Positions 11,985-26,879 of a stretch of 64,000 nt of DNA are shown piece after piece; the first letter of the stretch is position 1, and every line of letters starts with the position of its first letter. This DNA comes from Litomosoides sigmodontis (lineage: Eukaryota > Nematoda > Chromadorea > Rhabditida > Onchocercidae). A program made the position numbers and the translations under genes. The notes below the pieces were generated by a model. It worked only from the letters and a program-made list of their open reading frames with translations, was not told where the DNA came from and made no database searches. Where the stretch lies: contig OY718807.1 of NCBI GenBank assembly GCA_963070105.1, forward strand, positions 3,135,001 to 3,199,000, in the 5' to 3' direction.

Positions 11985-14900
11985 ATTACAGTGATTATTA
12001 ATGCAATCTTCTATTACATTAGAAGAAAATTGAAACATTAAATAGTGAAAAAGCAAAAATGAAAAAATTTTTTGTTCGATCTTTATTTTACGTGAAATGT
12101 TAATTTAACAAGGATTCCGTGCATTCCGTTGAAACAGATGGCTGAAAGCTGTGAATCAACGAAGCAAAAAAAGCTAACAACGGAAGAACAGTCATCTGCT
12201 AGCCGTCCTTGATACCAATTGCTATCACTATTGTTCAACTGTTAACAGTGGTCATTATCATTTGATTGACCAATTGCTGAGACAAATGCGTTGCAATGAG
12301 ATTGAGGGTCAGCAGTGGGAGTAACATTCATTAATTTGAACTACTTCGATTATTCATTGCACTATTAGCAAAAATTATGCAAAAGTTAGCAAAAATTTAG
12401 GTGCTAAATATTTAGTCTGATAAATGACCGTTTACTGAGATTCATTACTTCCTCTTTTCTTTTGCTCCAAAATTTTTTCACAAATTAAATGTTATTTTAA
12501 ATTAAATGTTAATGTTTAAAATAAAAAATTTTGGCTATTGCAAATAAATAGTGTTAAAACAAAAATTTCCCATTTTATTTAACGTTTTATTTAATTAATT
12601 TATCCATTTTTTTCAACGATTTTTTTTTTACTTTATTGAAATAATTTTTGCACATTTTGTTTTATTTTGCATTATGGAAAAGTAAGTATAATTGTTCCAG
12701 TTATATTACAAGAATGAATTATTAGAAGAAGATGTAAAGCGTTTCATGCAGTTGTAATAAAATTCACGAAATGTAAAGGAGGGATGTTGTACGACGATGA
12801 TAGCATTTCCGTTTTCTTTTTTAAATTCATGCTCACTTGACCTTTGAACCCTTATCATCTATGGCTAAAACTTTTTAAAAGATCATTCTTGGTCTGTAGA
12901 TTGCTCAAAGGCTTGTTTCTTGATTTAAGTATTTTGACAATAAATGACAGCAAAACAATTTTGCAATAGAGGTGAATCGTCTCGAAAAAGTTCGATAATT
13001 TACTGATAATAGTAGTTAACGATAAGGCTGTTAACAATTTTTGAAAAAGTGTGTGGGTGTTATTAAAATTATCTATCGCCGTTATGGCAATTTTTCATTT
13101 AAGCTAATTTAGCAACAAAATTCATACGATTAAACTACTTTCTGACAAGAATTCAAGTTTAACTCATTTTTTTAAATTCCAATTGTTTCTTCTTTCTTTA
13201 AGGAAATCAAACTGCACGAATAAATGGAGGAATAATTCAGATCCTACATTTATAGGTTGTGGTTTGCAATTCATTCCAATTTTCATGATTTCGTTCCTTA
13301 TTTCAATGTAATTAGCAAAGTAAATTTAGTTTCAAATTACTTTTTCGAAATTAATTTAATTTCAGAGTTCAATAGCATCACATTTTCCTTTTCTTTCACT
13401 TTTTGCAGTACAATTATCGCAGCGAAAAAATTAAAAACTAATTTCCAACAAACAGCAAAATAAATTATTCATTCCTAAGGATGACGACGAATCGCTTGAA
13501 GATTCGCAACGATTTAGAAAAATAATAAAAATAATTAATCATTCATTTCTTCGTGAGACAATCACCGGTAAACAAATTTTTTGCAAAAATTTTTTGTGCA
13601 AACTATGAATTATTGATCAATTTTAAATCAAACTCTACGTGAAAATTTTACAAATCATACTAAGAGTAAATTAATAAATTTCAATTTTCAACTCGCAGCA
13701 AAATTTAATCATTTTGGCTAAAAAAACTACGACGCTATATGATTCCAACAAAAATGGTGAAATTAACTGAAATTTTAGCTGAAAATTTAATTTAATTCCG
13801 GAGTATATAAAATGTTTTTCTTTGACTTTCTACCAGCTCTCATTTTTTTCCCATTTTATTACATTTATGATTTTTATTATTCATTATAAATATTAGGAGT
13901 ACCTGAAATTTCCATTAATACAATCACATCGCAAAGTCTGTTTAATTTCCTTCCACCTGAATAAGAATAACAACTGCAGTAATACAACTAAATTTTCTAT
14001 TATTGAACATCTACATTAGCAGAAAGATAAATTTCCTATTTTTGCAATTTTAATATTTTTCAAAAAAATTTCGAATTTTCTATTGAAAAGGGAGGGCCAA
14101 GAAGCTAACACAAGAAAAAGGGTTAGATAAGTGGCTTACAAGTTAGCATCAGCCTACTGTCATTAATATTTCTCAAAGAAATTTTCAAATTTCATCGACA
14201 GAACAAAAAATGCCTTTTTTTGAATTTTTTTTAGTTTTTTACTTCAATTTATATACATTGTAAAAGAATTAAGGGAGCGAAATTTAAGAATAATTTGGTT
14301 TAATCTATTTTACCAAAAGTAATTTGGCAATGATTATGGAAAAATTGCTGATTTCGAGTCGACTAAAATGATGCTAATTCCTGAAAATGAACTGAAATGA
14401 GCCAGGACGAATGCTACATGCAAAAATAAATTAAACCGAAGAATGTTTGTAAATTGTAAATTTAAAATTGCAAAACTGAATTGCTCGAAGCTTTCGAGCA
14501 TCAATTGAAATTTCAGATAAAGTATGTTGAAATAAAAGAAAAACGAGTGCACTGAGCTAGGGATTAATCAAATTGAAATTGAATGCATCGAATTAAGCGG
14601 AAGGAATTGAATGAAACAAAAAGAAAAAAAAACGCAGTGAAAATTGCAATGCAAAATACTTCCCAATAAAAGATTAAATTCTCTTTGCTTGTAATTGCTT
14701 ACAACAACTGCACTTTATTGATGCTAATAATAAAAATTGAATAAAAAATGAAAAAGATTTTAAAATGAATTTGTAATTGCTTTCGATTATAAACTTGTAA
14801 AATGTTGTAAGTAAAAACAGAACAAAGAAAAAAAAGAGAAAAACAGCGACAATGAGATATTATCAAGAAAACGATGAAAATGAGAGGATAAGTGATAAGT

Positions 14901-16809
14901 GAGATATCAGGAAATTTATCAGCTATAATAATGATAATTTCATTTGCATACAATCATTGAGAAAGCAGTAGTAAAACATTTTCATTTAGTGCATTAGCCT
15001 TATTTCTTCTTTTTTTTTTTGCTCTGAAATAGACTAAACATCTTAAAATTAGACAAAAGAAATAAATTTTAATGGATTAGACAACTTATGTACAATGATA
15101 TCAAATGTTGCTAACATTCCACAATTTTAAACATTCACATGGTAAGAGAGTACGTTTAGATAACGAAATCATTTAGCAAAATTTTCACACCTTTCAATTA
15201 ACATATTTAAATAATAATCAATCGTATAAGTTCATCATGTGCGCTCATTTGCATACGCTACGTAACATAACGTTGATTACTGTTGAGACACCACAATTTG
15301 AATATTGAATGTTGTTGCGTATTTGAAATTCAGTCAGGATGAATTTAAATTCATTAGGACAAATTTAAATACATATTTATCTATTCTCATAATTTACCAA
15401 TGCGTAGAAGATAAATCTTAATTGCAAAAATAATTTTTCACATGCAAAAGGTTTCAAATCAAGAAAAAACGAAAAACTTTTTTGTTAGCACTTGGTGGGA
15501 GGTAAAATGAATGAAAAATAGGCAACAAATTTGATGATAAATATTTAAAATGTCAAATATAACAACCAAATTTAAGTGATTTAAATTGCTTTAATGAAGC
15601 ACTTAAATATTTCAAAAGTGCAACTAACTAAAAATATGAAAGAAAAGGAGGAAAAACTAGCAGAGCTTACTCTTTCATTATAATATAAAAACGTCAGGAT
15701 ACGTACGTGTATTTGAAAAGATTTACGAGCAACAATTTATTTCCTCATTAACTGTTTTATTTTGTTTTGGCTCTTTTTTTTCTGAGACACCGACAGTAAT
15801 TTGTCGTCAAAAACATTGACAAAAGAAGACATTCAAAATTATTAATTTTAAAACTTACAGAAGAAAGAAAATAAGGCGTTTGAAAAAATTAAATCATTTT
15901 CCCCATGCATTTAGCAAAATGATATTTAGCAAATTTATGCTCATTAAAAAATTTTGGAATCCTTTATTTTTATGTCAAGCTAAGTTAAACTAAACTATAA
16001 TTGACAACTACTACGCAATTCATTCATACCACATCCCCCGAAATTTCATCGAATTTAAGAGTCTGAATTTGATTTTCAATATCAATTTCACAATGCATTA
16101 TGCAAATTCTTAAGGTAAAAATTAATTTGTAGGTTCTCAAAATTGATGAATGACAATTAATTGAGATGAGGAAATCGATCGCAGCTCATTCCTCCGATTA
16201 AATAAGTTTTTCTTTCTTAATATGAAGAATGCTTTGGGAAGTACAAATTTAGTAATCCATGCAAAACAACAAATATTCATAATTTTTCATTGAAATTCTT
16301 AGTTGCGGTATTTTTTGATCGTTTAATTTGTAAATTCTCGCTTTGTTCATTTTCAGGATTTACTAAGCAGAAAAGGAGGGATGCGATAAATTCAATTAAA
16401 TGCTCGTCCTAAACATTTAAAAAGAAAATTGAAGCAAATAGCTTAAACGAACAGTTGCCGAAATTACAGAACTTGGGAAGTACAACAGGAACTATCACAA
16501 CAATTTATCATTTGGCCTCTTTGTGGAGAAACCACCTGCATCAATAATAGCAACACAACAACGACGAAAGTAGGGAAAGGGGAACAGATGTAGTTACCTC
16601 GACAAACCACTTAGCATATTTTAATTTTAATTACAATGAACAGAGTAACGAATTTCAAAAATCGCACGTAGAAGTTGGATGAAAGACGGAATGACCAACC
16701 AATAATTGCGAAAAAATTAAAAAAAAAGAATGTTGAAAAAAATGATATTCAAAGTGGTACAACAAAGTTTATTGTTGTGCAATTTGGCAAATACGAGAGG
16801 AAAACATTC

Positions 16810-16829
16810 CTCTCTCTCTCTCTCTCTCT
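16810..16829. repeat. (CT)n microsatellite
   Basis: About ten uninterrupted CT units followed by a further pyrimidine-rich stretch. Intergenic. Confidence 0.8.
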
Positions 16830-19134
16830 TTCCTTCTCTCCCTCTCGCACTCTATCTTCTTTGTTTTTCTTGGCAAAAAATTAATAAAAAAAATGATGCT
16901 ATTTCAGAAAAATTTTTATTTCAAAATCATATCTTTTAGTGCATTAACTGATTGGTTGAAGCAATTCAATTTCTTTTCGCTTGTAAACAGATGTCTGTGG
17001 CAAGTGGTTTGCTGCTGGCGGTGATGATGAAAAGAGCGGTGAAGTGAGAAGAAAAAAACGGACGATAAGTTTGAATCAGTTAGCTGGCTGATTGAGAAAA
17101 AAAAAACGAAAGGTAAGTATGAGGCAGTTAGTCTGATTAGTCAGTTCCTGTAGTCAGCTATGACACTGACAGATGATGATAGCTTGAATGAAATATGCTA
17201 AAATCTACCAATCACTTTTTTCTTTCTTAATGTAAATTATTTCACTAAATTTTGCTAAATAAAAATTTATTTGCAACATTTAACAAGTAAAAATGGCACA
17301 CAGTCCAATTGCTAGCAAATTAATCGGTGAATTAATTCTAACAGTAAAAGTTTGAAATTTATTTGAAAAAAAAAAGCAACTAACATTAAAAATTATCACA
17401 AAAAAATTACTTTGCAAAAAAAAGGATGAAAATTACAAAATTGCCCGTTTTTTTTAGTAAAATCGTTTCATTTTAATAATTATGCAAAAAAAAAAAATTT
17501 TTTTTTGGCAAGTTTTTTCTTCTCAAAAAGTAGCAGTTAGTTGTTTGAAATGATTTGAACTCAACTTTGTTGTAATTATGTGTGTTGCAATCACAAGTGT
17601 AATTTTGCGACAACTGCTTGTGAACATTTCGTCTCCCAACAAACGCAGGAAATTTGCGACAAGGAAACTCTCGAACTGTAAGTGTAAATTCAACAATTTT
17701 AAAAATTTCAGGACAGTAATATTTTTTTTAAATGAAAATATCAAAAGAAATTGCTTCGTTTCAATTTGATGCTAAAGTAGAAGAAGAGTTTCAGAGAAGA
17801 TAAAGAGAAATAAAAGAAAAAGGGTGAAAATTTTATAAAATAACGTCTTTTAAATTGAATAAATAATTATTGTTCACACGTGGAACACATCGAAATACGT
17901 AAGTTTAAACTAAGACATCATAATATCATTCAACAATAAGTAATATTTGAAAAAATGTAAATTTTATTTTAGATTAATTTTAGGTATGCGTAAATGAAAA
18001 ATTATCCTCTAATATTTTAGTTATAATTTTAAGTATTTCTTTCGCCGTACGAATGAGTATGAATTTTAAATTTATAAGCAAAGCGAGAATTAAGTGAGCA
18101 CTAATAGTTGCTTTATAATTGTAAAAACAATATACTTTGATATCGCGTCACTTTTGACAGTATGAAACTTGAAAAAGTCTTTGCTAATGTTTTAGTTCAG
18201 TCTTACAATTACACGAAAATATTTTATAGCATCTTATTTTATCAGTCTACGTTATCGTATAGTATTATTTTAAGAGAAAATTCAAGTTTGCAAGTTGGAG
18301 AAAAAATTTCTCATCAAATTTCTACTCATTTATTTAAGTATGAATTCGAAAATTACGATGATTTCCGTAATTATTTGAAAATGTTTATCAATCAGGTAAT
18401 TTTCTGAGTGATAAAAGTGTAACATTTAAGCTTATTTACTGCTAGGAAAAATTTTTATAAAAATTATCCTTTAAACGTTTCACATAATTATACTTGGTAA
18501 TGGTCAATAATTAATTATAGCAGTGCTTTTCAATTATTTAAGATAAAAATTTTAGAGCTAAAATTGACAGTACAAAAAGTATGGTAATTTTCACTCACAC
18601 AATTAATTGCTAAACCAATGCTTCCGCGAGCAAAAATTAATTTCATAAGTGAAATAAGAGCACAATCGATTTGAATTTGATGACAGTTTAGGACAAATTT
18701 TTCATAACGTATATGCATATTGTAGTCCAGAAATTTAGCATTGAATCTCACAGCGAGGTAAGACTGAAGAATGAATAGAGTGGAGTAGACCAGGCTGGTT
18801 ACTCTGTAAGTGACCTTTCCGGACAAAATCATTGTTTGGGATCAAAGGGGACGCGATGTAGGTGAGTGTTGGGGGGAGGGGAAGAAGGCGAGTGAAATAA
18901 AATATGAAATGGAGAGAGAGAGATAAATGACAAGGATTGTTGAGAAATGAGAAGTAACGTTTTGTGACGTTGATTTTTTGGAAAAGGTCGCAATGGCAGT
19001 AATTGAGCGTGAAATTGGAAGTTTGAACCGCTTGGTGGATTGAATTTTATCTTTTTGTTTATGCAAGTATTTATGTTAGTTATGTACGGCAATGCTTTGC
19101 TGTAATTTTTTCAATATTCAGATCAAAAGGAAAG

Positions 19135-22100
19135 ATGCATTCTGTGAAAAAAATAACGACAACAGAAGAGCAAAAGATTAAGAAAGAAAAAGAGAAAGCT
19201 GAAAGATTGAAGGCTTACTGCAAACTAAGGGATCAAATTCTTGAGAAACGTACGAGAGGTAATATACTTTTTTGTTATGTGTTAAGTGTGTTGTATCCTC
19301 AGTTTGCTTAATTTTCCAAGATAAGCAGTTGATACTTCTACTTACTAATTTATTACGTAGAATTCATGCAGAGGTAAAATTTGCGAAATTTGATAGCGAC
19401 ATCATGGCGCTTTTTCACCCGTTTCATGACGCTTTCTTGACCTTTCGAAATGTTTATCTGAGTATGTATTTGTTTTGGTTTCCTTTTTAGTGAAACCTTT
19501 GCAAGTTAGTCGTTTCCTTTTTGATTTGAGAATTAGTTTCTGAATTTTTAATTACTATAGGATATTTGTTCCAAGTATCAAAACAATGTGTGACTTCTAT
19601 GTGACATGCAGTTTTTTAATTCAAGTTGTTAGGTCTATTTGCTTAGAATTAAAATGTGAAATTTTATAGGTGAGTTAGACGAGGAAATGCTATCTTTAAC
19701 TGCTGATTTTCTCGAAAAAAATCCAGAATTTTATACTTTCTGGAATATCCGTCGTCAAGTGATCAATTTATTCCTAAAGGTTGAAGAATTTCGATCGTTC
19801 GCGTTCTGTCACATCACCTCAAACTTTAATTTAGGATTCATAAGTTTGAGTAAATGAGGATGTATTTATACAGGTGAAGAACAGAAATTATTCAGTGATG
19901 TATAAAAAAGTGATTTTTTAAAGTTTACGCACTTTTCGGTTAAAGTTTGAAACCTTCAAAGGGAACATTTGTCAGCAAGCGATTCGTAGTGCAGTTTATA
20001 GCTGATGTAATTAATCACAATACGGGAAGATTATAACGTGCTTTGGCCAAAAAAACTAAATAGAACAAAAAACAACAGTCAAGTATAATATAATACAACA
20101 TAAAGAAACTTAAATTTTGAGTGCATGAATTAGTTCGTTGATTCGAGTAACGTTTTTTTCAGAAACTGTCAGAAGGACATGACGAAGAAAAAACGGATGA
20201 AAAGAATAATTTATTCCTCACAGAAATGCAATTGACAGAAGCTTGTCTAACGGTATTTGTTTTATTTGATGCTCAGTTTTCATTTAGTTAAGTATGTGTA
20301 GTGAACATCGCATTTTTACTTTTACTTATAAGATTTTAATTTGAGCTATCTATTCATCTGATTTTATTCCTAACATCCAATAAAGGCAGCTGTTTTGAAG
20401 AATAAAATTGAAATTGTAATCATTTCATTTGAATTTATAAAGTTGCTATAAAATATTGTGAGTGAAGTGTTACTTCGACGGCAAAGAGAAAGTATTGCAA
20501 AGCCTTTTAGTCTTGTTTACTACGATGAGCTTTTGAGTATTTTAAGTAAGTTGAATTAAGACAAATTCGAAGTCATATTGTGTCTGGTTTCATCGCTTTT
20601 GGTGCTTCAAACAAATGCCAAATCCGAATATTGTGGAAGAATTAGCATCCTGTGAAAAATTACTCAAGTTGGATGGCAGGAATTTCCACTGCTGGGATTA
20701 TCGACGAGAAGTAGCGAATTTTGGCGCTCATTCAGTTGAAGATGAACTCAAGTAATAATTACAAAGAGCATTTCAATTACTGCACTCCTCTGAGCGTTTG
20801 ATTAACAATTGTTTGAATTGTCAAGCTTTGTGCTAAAAGGATGAGAAAAGAAGAGAAAACTGCGTTCATTAATTAAATTGTACAACGTTTCGTTATTTCA
20901 AATTTCTGATAGACGTAGTAGTTTGATTGTGTTGTTGTTCTGTGACCATCTTTGTTCAATTCCTAAATTAATAGATCGGGAACTTGTTTCCTTTCAATTC
21001 CTAAAATTTTAGGTTTTCCGACAGATTGATTGATGCAAACTTCAGCAATTATTCCTCATGGCATTATCGTTCATTTCTTCTGCCATATTTGTTTCCTGAT
21101 ACTGAAAAACAACTGGTCATAGATCGAGACGCATTATACAAAGAATATAAAGTAAGCTTGTTTTTTGTTGGAATCGTTTCATAATTCTTATTAGACTGTT
21201 CTTGATAAATTCACCGAATTTTGGTTGTCATCTTAACGTGGGCTGAAATAAACAGAAGGCATCCGTTAGGAGAATATCTTATGTGGCTAGTACTTTTCAT
21301 TGAATTCATAACTTTGTGGCGATGAAGAATGCTTTGCACTTGGAAGTTCTGAAGTTATTTAATTAGCATTTTGTACTTCTTTTTCTCAATTCATGCTTAA
21401 ACATCGTGCGGTGTTATTGCCTTTGCTAACTTTCATTGCTTCAAGAAACTACAAAATGCGTTTTTTACGGATCCCGAGGACCAAAGTGCTTGGATATACG
21501 CTGAATGGCTTTTGCTATCCGATGAAAAGGAGAAGAAATGTAATTTTAACTGATTACTTTACGTATGGCTTTCTTGATTGGTATCTATTTTAGCTCTTTA
21601 TACAGCTTAAGTCACTACTGCTAATTCTTATCACTTGTTTCGATTTATATGATAACCTAATCAGAATTCTGCTTTCGATTCTTATTATTGGTTTTTATTT
21701 ATTGAGTGAGATGGAGAAACAAAAAATACGAGTTTTTGATGTGAGAAAGCAAAATAAAGAAGGCGTTGAGCTATATTTTTAAGACGACGTCAATAATGTC
21801 CATTTATTGGGATTTGCATTCGATTTTACTCGGGACAGGTACAACCAAGCGGAATTTGATTTCGCCCCAATAGAATGCAATCAAACAGCAGCTACATATT
21901 TATCAATTACATTTGATCGTGCTGTAAAATTAACAAGGATATCTGACTTTGTAATTGTAAAAATGAAGAATGGTGATCAGTGGATCCCTGTTTTGGTATG
22001 TTGTCAGCAAATTTCCATTTTCAAGCTTTTGGTTTTGGTTTATTATTTTGTGTCTTATAAAAAATTTTTTTGTTTCTTATGATTTTCGTTCTTCAGTTTT

Positions 22101-23957
22101 TTGAATTTAGAGTTCTGAAATGGTAGATCGTGCTGCATTTCGTGCTAGAAATTCGTATCTATTTGAAATTGTTGGAGAATTAGCAGAATGTCAGTTACGT
22201 CCTTCACTGGGTGAGCCGTACAGGACCATCGATATGCAACAAGGATATGTTAATTTTGATGAAATTTATCATATATATCACATTAAATGCAAACCAGTTA
22301 GCGAAAGTCGAAAGCATATCATCGAAAAATTGATGTCTAATTGTGAGGAGCTGCTCAAAGAGTTAAAAGTTGAACAGAAGAAGGAGATTTTGAAGGTACG
22401 ATAATAGCTGTATTTTCCTGAAGATTTTAGATCTTTTAAATTCGTTTTTCAGTTTTTTGATTATCATTTCGATACTAGAATTCGTGCTAGGAACTGGATA
22501 TATTAAACTTTGATTGGAATTTCGCTGTGCCTTCTTTTTATTTTTAGTAGTGCAAAAATCCCCTGGATTATTCATTGATTTTAGATGTTTGAAGAAAAAA
22601 AAAACTCGTTTATACTACCTTAATTTAATAGACTCATTATATAAGTATGTGTAGGTGTGTGTGATGTCTTTTACTTATTAAATCAGAATTTATTATAGCT
22701 AATATATTAGGCTAAAAAGACTTCTTTCTTTTGCAGTGGCCACTTCTCACCTATACCCTTGCAATTTTGGAATTAGAACCGATTGAAATGCTGTCAACAG
22801 TTTTGATGAACTTGGAGGAATTGGCTACAAATATTGATCCACAAAGATGTGAGATGTATGAAGAGATGGCTATGAATCTACGGATTAACGAAAGACTTCG
22901 TGAGAAATTAAGTGACGTGCAGAGGATAGATGTCTTATTCAGACAAGTCGAAGGCCATTTCATTGGAGAACTGAAGCTAGATAATTTAGGTTTAAAAAGG
23001 TTTTCTTTCTCTTGAAGTTTAATAATTAAAGAAAAGCTACCTTTATGAGTAGCCAGGTTTTGGTTGACAAAGTTTATAAAAAATGGTTTTTTGTTGTGAG
23101 CTTGTTTTTCAGCGAACCTAATAAAGATTTAGGATATATGAAGAGGAATGTGGAAGTTGCTTTGTTAACATTAACCTGTTTTTAAGATTATGTACCGTTT
23201 TTCGCTTAACGTGAACTCAACAAATAAGTACATGAGCATTTCATGTATGCTCACATATTTATTCCGTTTTTTACTTTTTATTAGTCCTTTTTGCTTGTTA
23301 ATATTTTCAAATTGAGCCAGTGAACAGAAATTATGCAAAAAGCAAACTCACAAATTGAGAAAGTTATGCGGAAAAGGTTGAAAAATGATGCTTTCTGTAT
23401 TGTGTATTGCTGTCTAAAATTGCTCCTGATTTCTAGCATTGACCATTTAAAATACTTGTCGCCCTTTATCACACGCTTGGATCTCACTGGGAATAGATTC
23501 ACCGATTTTCGGGGTTTCAAATCCTTCCGACGTTTAACTCATTTACGGCTTCATGGAAATCCTATTATGAGGTTGGTTCTATAGCTTATTTAATCCCAAA
23601 ATTTGGTTCCGTAGTACAATAAAGTAATGTTCGAATGTAATTGTTTCTGTAGACCAACCACTAATGTTGCTGCAATTATCGAACTGAGTAATACATAACT
23701 GATCATATTTTGAAAAACTTGAAAATTTTGAATCATCAATTACTTTTAGTATTATTTAATATAAATATGTGTTGGTTATGATATCAGTTACTGTGAGTTA
23801 AAGGCACAGTCCTTTCAGTTATAAAGGTGTCAGTGCATTAGCACAATTGGATTGTCTTGGCGTTAATGAAATGGCTATGAACTTTTTGGATACTGAGGAT
23901 CATGTTGCATTGGGAAAAATCAAAATGTTAGAATTTGAAGGATCGGCCAGGTCTTAG
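19135..23957 (+). CDS. RABGGTA: Rab geranylgeranyltransferase alpha subunit
   Basis: Alpha subunit of Rab GGTase (GGTase II), which with the beta subunit and Rab escort protein attaches geranylgeranyl groups to the C-terminal cysteines of Rab GTPases in the cytosol. Model: 11 exons (19135-19258, 19670-19779, 20163-20252, 20561-20751, 21013-21151, 21446-21539, 21784-21995, 22111-22395, 22737-22999, 23437-23571, 23819-23957), 593 residues against 567 in human. PPTA helical repeats are clear: FWNIRRQV (from about 65), SYCVWFHRFW (113-122), NFHCWDYRR (149-157), NYSSWHYRS (184-192) and AFFTDPEDQSAW (ending at W234). An insert domain and C-terminal leucine-rich repeats (LDLTGNRF, LRLHGNP) follow, as in animal alpha subunits. 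His2, a zinc ligand in the mammalian structure, is present. The start lies just after a TTCAG that could be a spliced-leader acceptor. Exons 4, 6 and 7 all begin after AAG, which is unusual. Confidence 0.94.
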
Positions 23958-23989
23958 AATGCAAACAAGGCAATTTGTCCCAAATGTTA

Positions 23990-23995
23990 AATAAA
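23990..23995 (+). terminator. Polyadenylation signal of RabGGTA
   Basis: AATAAA lies about 33 bases past the stop codon, which implies a very short 3' UTR. Confidence 0.6.
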
Positions 23996-26616
23996 TTATT
24001 GTTAATATCAATATTTTATTAGTGCTTATTTCTGTTATCTCATTCGGTTTCATTTTTGCTCCTTCTTTGATACGTTTACTTTAAAGAATAGATGGATTAG
24101 ATAACTATCGTAATTCCGTCATACGGGCTTTTAAAGATTTTATTCAGTATCTGCGAAGGGTTCCTACCTACTCCATGAGAGCCAGCACATACAAATGATG
24201 ATGACGAAACATGATTTGCAATTACATTTTCCCTCTGTAGCAGAAGTTGTTTGACGATAATCGGTAGGAGTGTGACAGTGATAAGGAATCGTTGAATCGT
24301 TTTTTGTAAATGTCGCTAAATATCAAGTTTTTACTCGGCGTTGAAACACTTGCGACTTGAAGTCTTTAAGCGTCGAAAGCGAGTTTAAAATCGGGAACAT
24401 TTGTTTGTTCTTTAATCAGTTTCATCTTATGTATAACTTTTGAAAATTTTCGGCAAATGTGCTCTCTGTCGGATGATGATGTTTATCAACTTGGTTGTTA
24501 GCTGTATAAAATGATATATCGTAGTTGCTAAAAAAACGAAATGCAAACTCAATCTGCCGTTGTTATCTCCTCATTTTCTTATTAAGAGAAATGAAATGAC
24601 ACGTAGGATGTTTGATAATTTCTTTTTAAGATCGCAGAAATTGGGAAAGTAGCAATTTCTGAGAGCATAAAAAAATAAAATTGGTGACACGTGAAGAGAG
24701 GGAGGGAGAGGGGGAGAGAGAGCTGCGCGGATGTAGCAGCACTAATATGAGAGGAAAAGGATAGCGGCTTTTGTGAGTTCCCTTGCAAGTGCAATCATGG
24801 TAGTGGAGTTTGAGGGAATCGATTCGGGGGGGCGTTGATCGACTAGATCATAGAACAGGTTTGTGTATTCCATTACGGGAGCACGGCTGTCTGAATTGGG
24901 TGGTACTGCTTCCTCAACTGCTCCATTCATTTTCTTGCTATTGTTTACTCACCAACCCCCTCCCTCCTCTCACCCTCCCCCCTCCCCTCCTCCTCTCGGC
25001 ACTCCCCTCCCCTCCACCAATTCCTGTTTGCTTTACTTGTTACCACCATTTAAATTCCAATTTTCTCGCTTACCTACTCTGACAACTGAAGGTTAAATCT
25101 TTCAATCAATCTCAGCACCGGAGATCCCATGCAGTTGATGATCATGATATTTTGCTCGTTCACTGCTACTTTCTAAATCAGCTTTGATCAGCTAGCTAGA
25201 TAAGTTAACTTACTCTCTTCCACTTCATTGTGACCTACTGGGCTACTTGCATAGAGTAAAGGTAAACAGCGGGCGATTTGAGAAAATTAATAATTGGATT
25301 TGTTGCTCAACAGATTATGAAAATGTAAATGATGCGGAAGTAAATGAAGAAAGTGAATGTGATTCGTTTCATTTCAATTTATTAGCATATTTGAAAATTA
25401 TTTCCGTAAATTTCTACCGCTACATTTTCCTCTCGGACTCAAATTTTTTACAATAATGTAAATTTTTACAACAAAATCTTCACATCTGATCTTCACATTT
25501 CAGTTTTTTAACGGCGCTTACATAAAAAGAAAAATTTGCGTATTCACCTTTTAAAAATTAAAAAATAGTATTATGGCGATAGTTTTTGAAAGAAGAAAAC
25601 CGATGCAAATTATTGCAAATATTCTTCATTTGTTTGTGTATTAGTTTCGTTTGACGAATGATTTCAGTCGTATAACGATAGCTTAATTAGGTGAATTTAC
25701 ATATGCCTTATGTATCAAATGTGTGAAAGTGTTTATATTCTAGCACACTGAGAATGTCAGTTATATCAATTTTAGGAATTATGAACACTAATATAATGAA
25801 TATCTAATGCAATCATAATCGATCAGTATAAATTTGCATTGCTATATTGCTTCCTACAATTCGCTTCAAAATCATTTTGCAACATTTCAAAATTCACTTT
25901 AAAAAAAAATCCTCAAATTTTCATTCATATGATGAAAGAAAAGACCAAATACAGTGTGATGAAATAATGCGTAACAATGCGTGTTGCTACACAAATAATT
26001 TACTGTAAAAAGGAAAACAGTAATAAGGAATAATTAACAGTTGAGGAGTGAAATTCACATTAGCTCATACATATTAGCTAAAAGGAGCGAGAAGAAGCGA
26101 TGAACTCTGTGATTTGATCAGCAAGCCATCATCATCTATCCCATCGAACACTTCCTTCCCTTCCAAAATCCCATTAAAATGGTGATTTATATCCATTTCA
26201 TTTTAAAATTGTCATTTTTAACAGACAGCCTTCTTACCCCTACCGCTCGCTGTTTCAATCACGAAAAATCAAAGGTCAACAATTGAAGATGCTCCATTTC
26301 TGATCTATTTTTATCACATTTCATTTTGCGACGATGACTTTTTTTTCCGTAGTTTTTTTTCCTCCACCATCATCACCACCAGCAGTACCATCACCGCCAC
26401 CAGTTTCCTCTTCGTTGTGCATTGCATGTTTCGGTGCTGAATGAATGCACCGGATGTACAAGTAAAGTAAATTAACAACGAGTTAATGAATTCTAACTGT
26501 TAAGCAAGCATACTGTTACGTAGCAGCGTACATTACACGTAAGATTAACGTTCATTTTTATAATCATTCTGTACATCTAGCACTCCTATCTGTTGTTCGT
26601 TTTGCAAAAGGAACAA
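23996..26616. other. Intergenic region with a C-rich pyrimidine block
   Basis: No gene is supported. The open frame at 25247-25456 has no ATG at its start, no clear splice sites and no family motif. The stretch contains purine-rich and pyrimidine-rich strand-asymmetric segments (24696-24722 and 24955-25019) that stand out in this A+T-rich sequence. Confidence 0.5.
24955..25019 (-). other. C-rich block; G-quadruplex motif on the minus strand
   Basis: The plus strand is almost pure pyrimidine with runs of 3-6 cytosines. The minus strand carries five runs of at least three guanines separated by loops of 1-8 bases, which fits a G-quadruplex pattern. It is the most GC-rich patch between the RabGGTA gene and the small membrane-protein gene. 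Confidence 0.55.
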
Positions 26617-26846
26617 ATGCCGAAACAAGAATTCGAATTTATTGATTATCTTGCGCCATTAGCTGTATCAGTATGCTTTGTTGTAGCACTGTTTGTTCTA
26701 TCAGCAATTATTAATTTCATTTGGATAACGAAGAATGATGATCGAACAGTTTTTGAAAAAGTAAGTTTTCTTCCTTTTGATCGAATTTACAAATTATTCC
26801 ACTATTGTATAAAGATATCAATTTTACTTTTACTAATTATTATCGC

Positions 26847-26879
<33 letters not shown>

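Larger units (their letters stand above)
10745..19134. other. 8.4 kb intergenic gap upstream of the divergent degenerin and RabGGTA genes
   Basis: I find no exon that can be defended. Open frames here are short, lysine- and phenylalanine-rich, and lack splice signals or family motifs. The gap separates the starts of a minus-strand and a plus-strand gene, so it must contain both promoters. It contains a diverged direct repeat (11705-11984) and a CT run (16810-16829). Confidence 0.55.

Noticed and set aside
20471..20558. Open frame LLRRQRESIAKPFSLVYYDELL inside the RabGGTA gene
   Set aside because: Including it breaks the match to the family (TEACL followed by NSKSYCVW). The flanking exons join in phase 0 without it, and it ends in a stop before the next exon.
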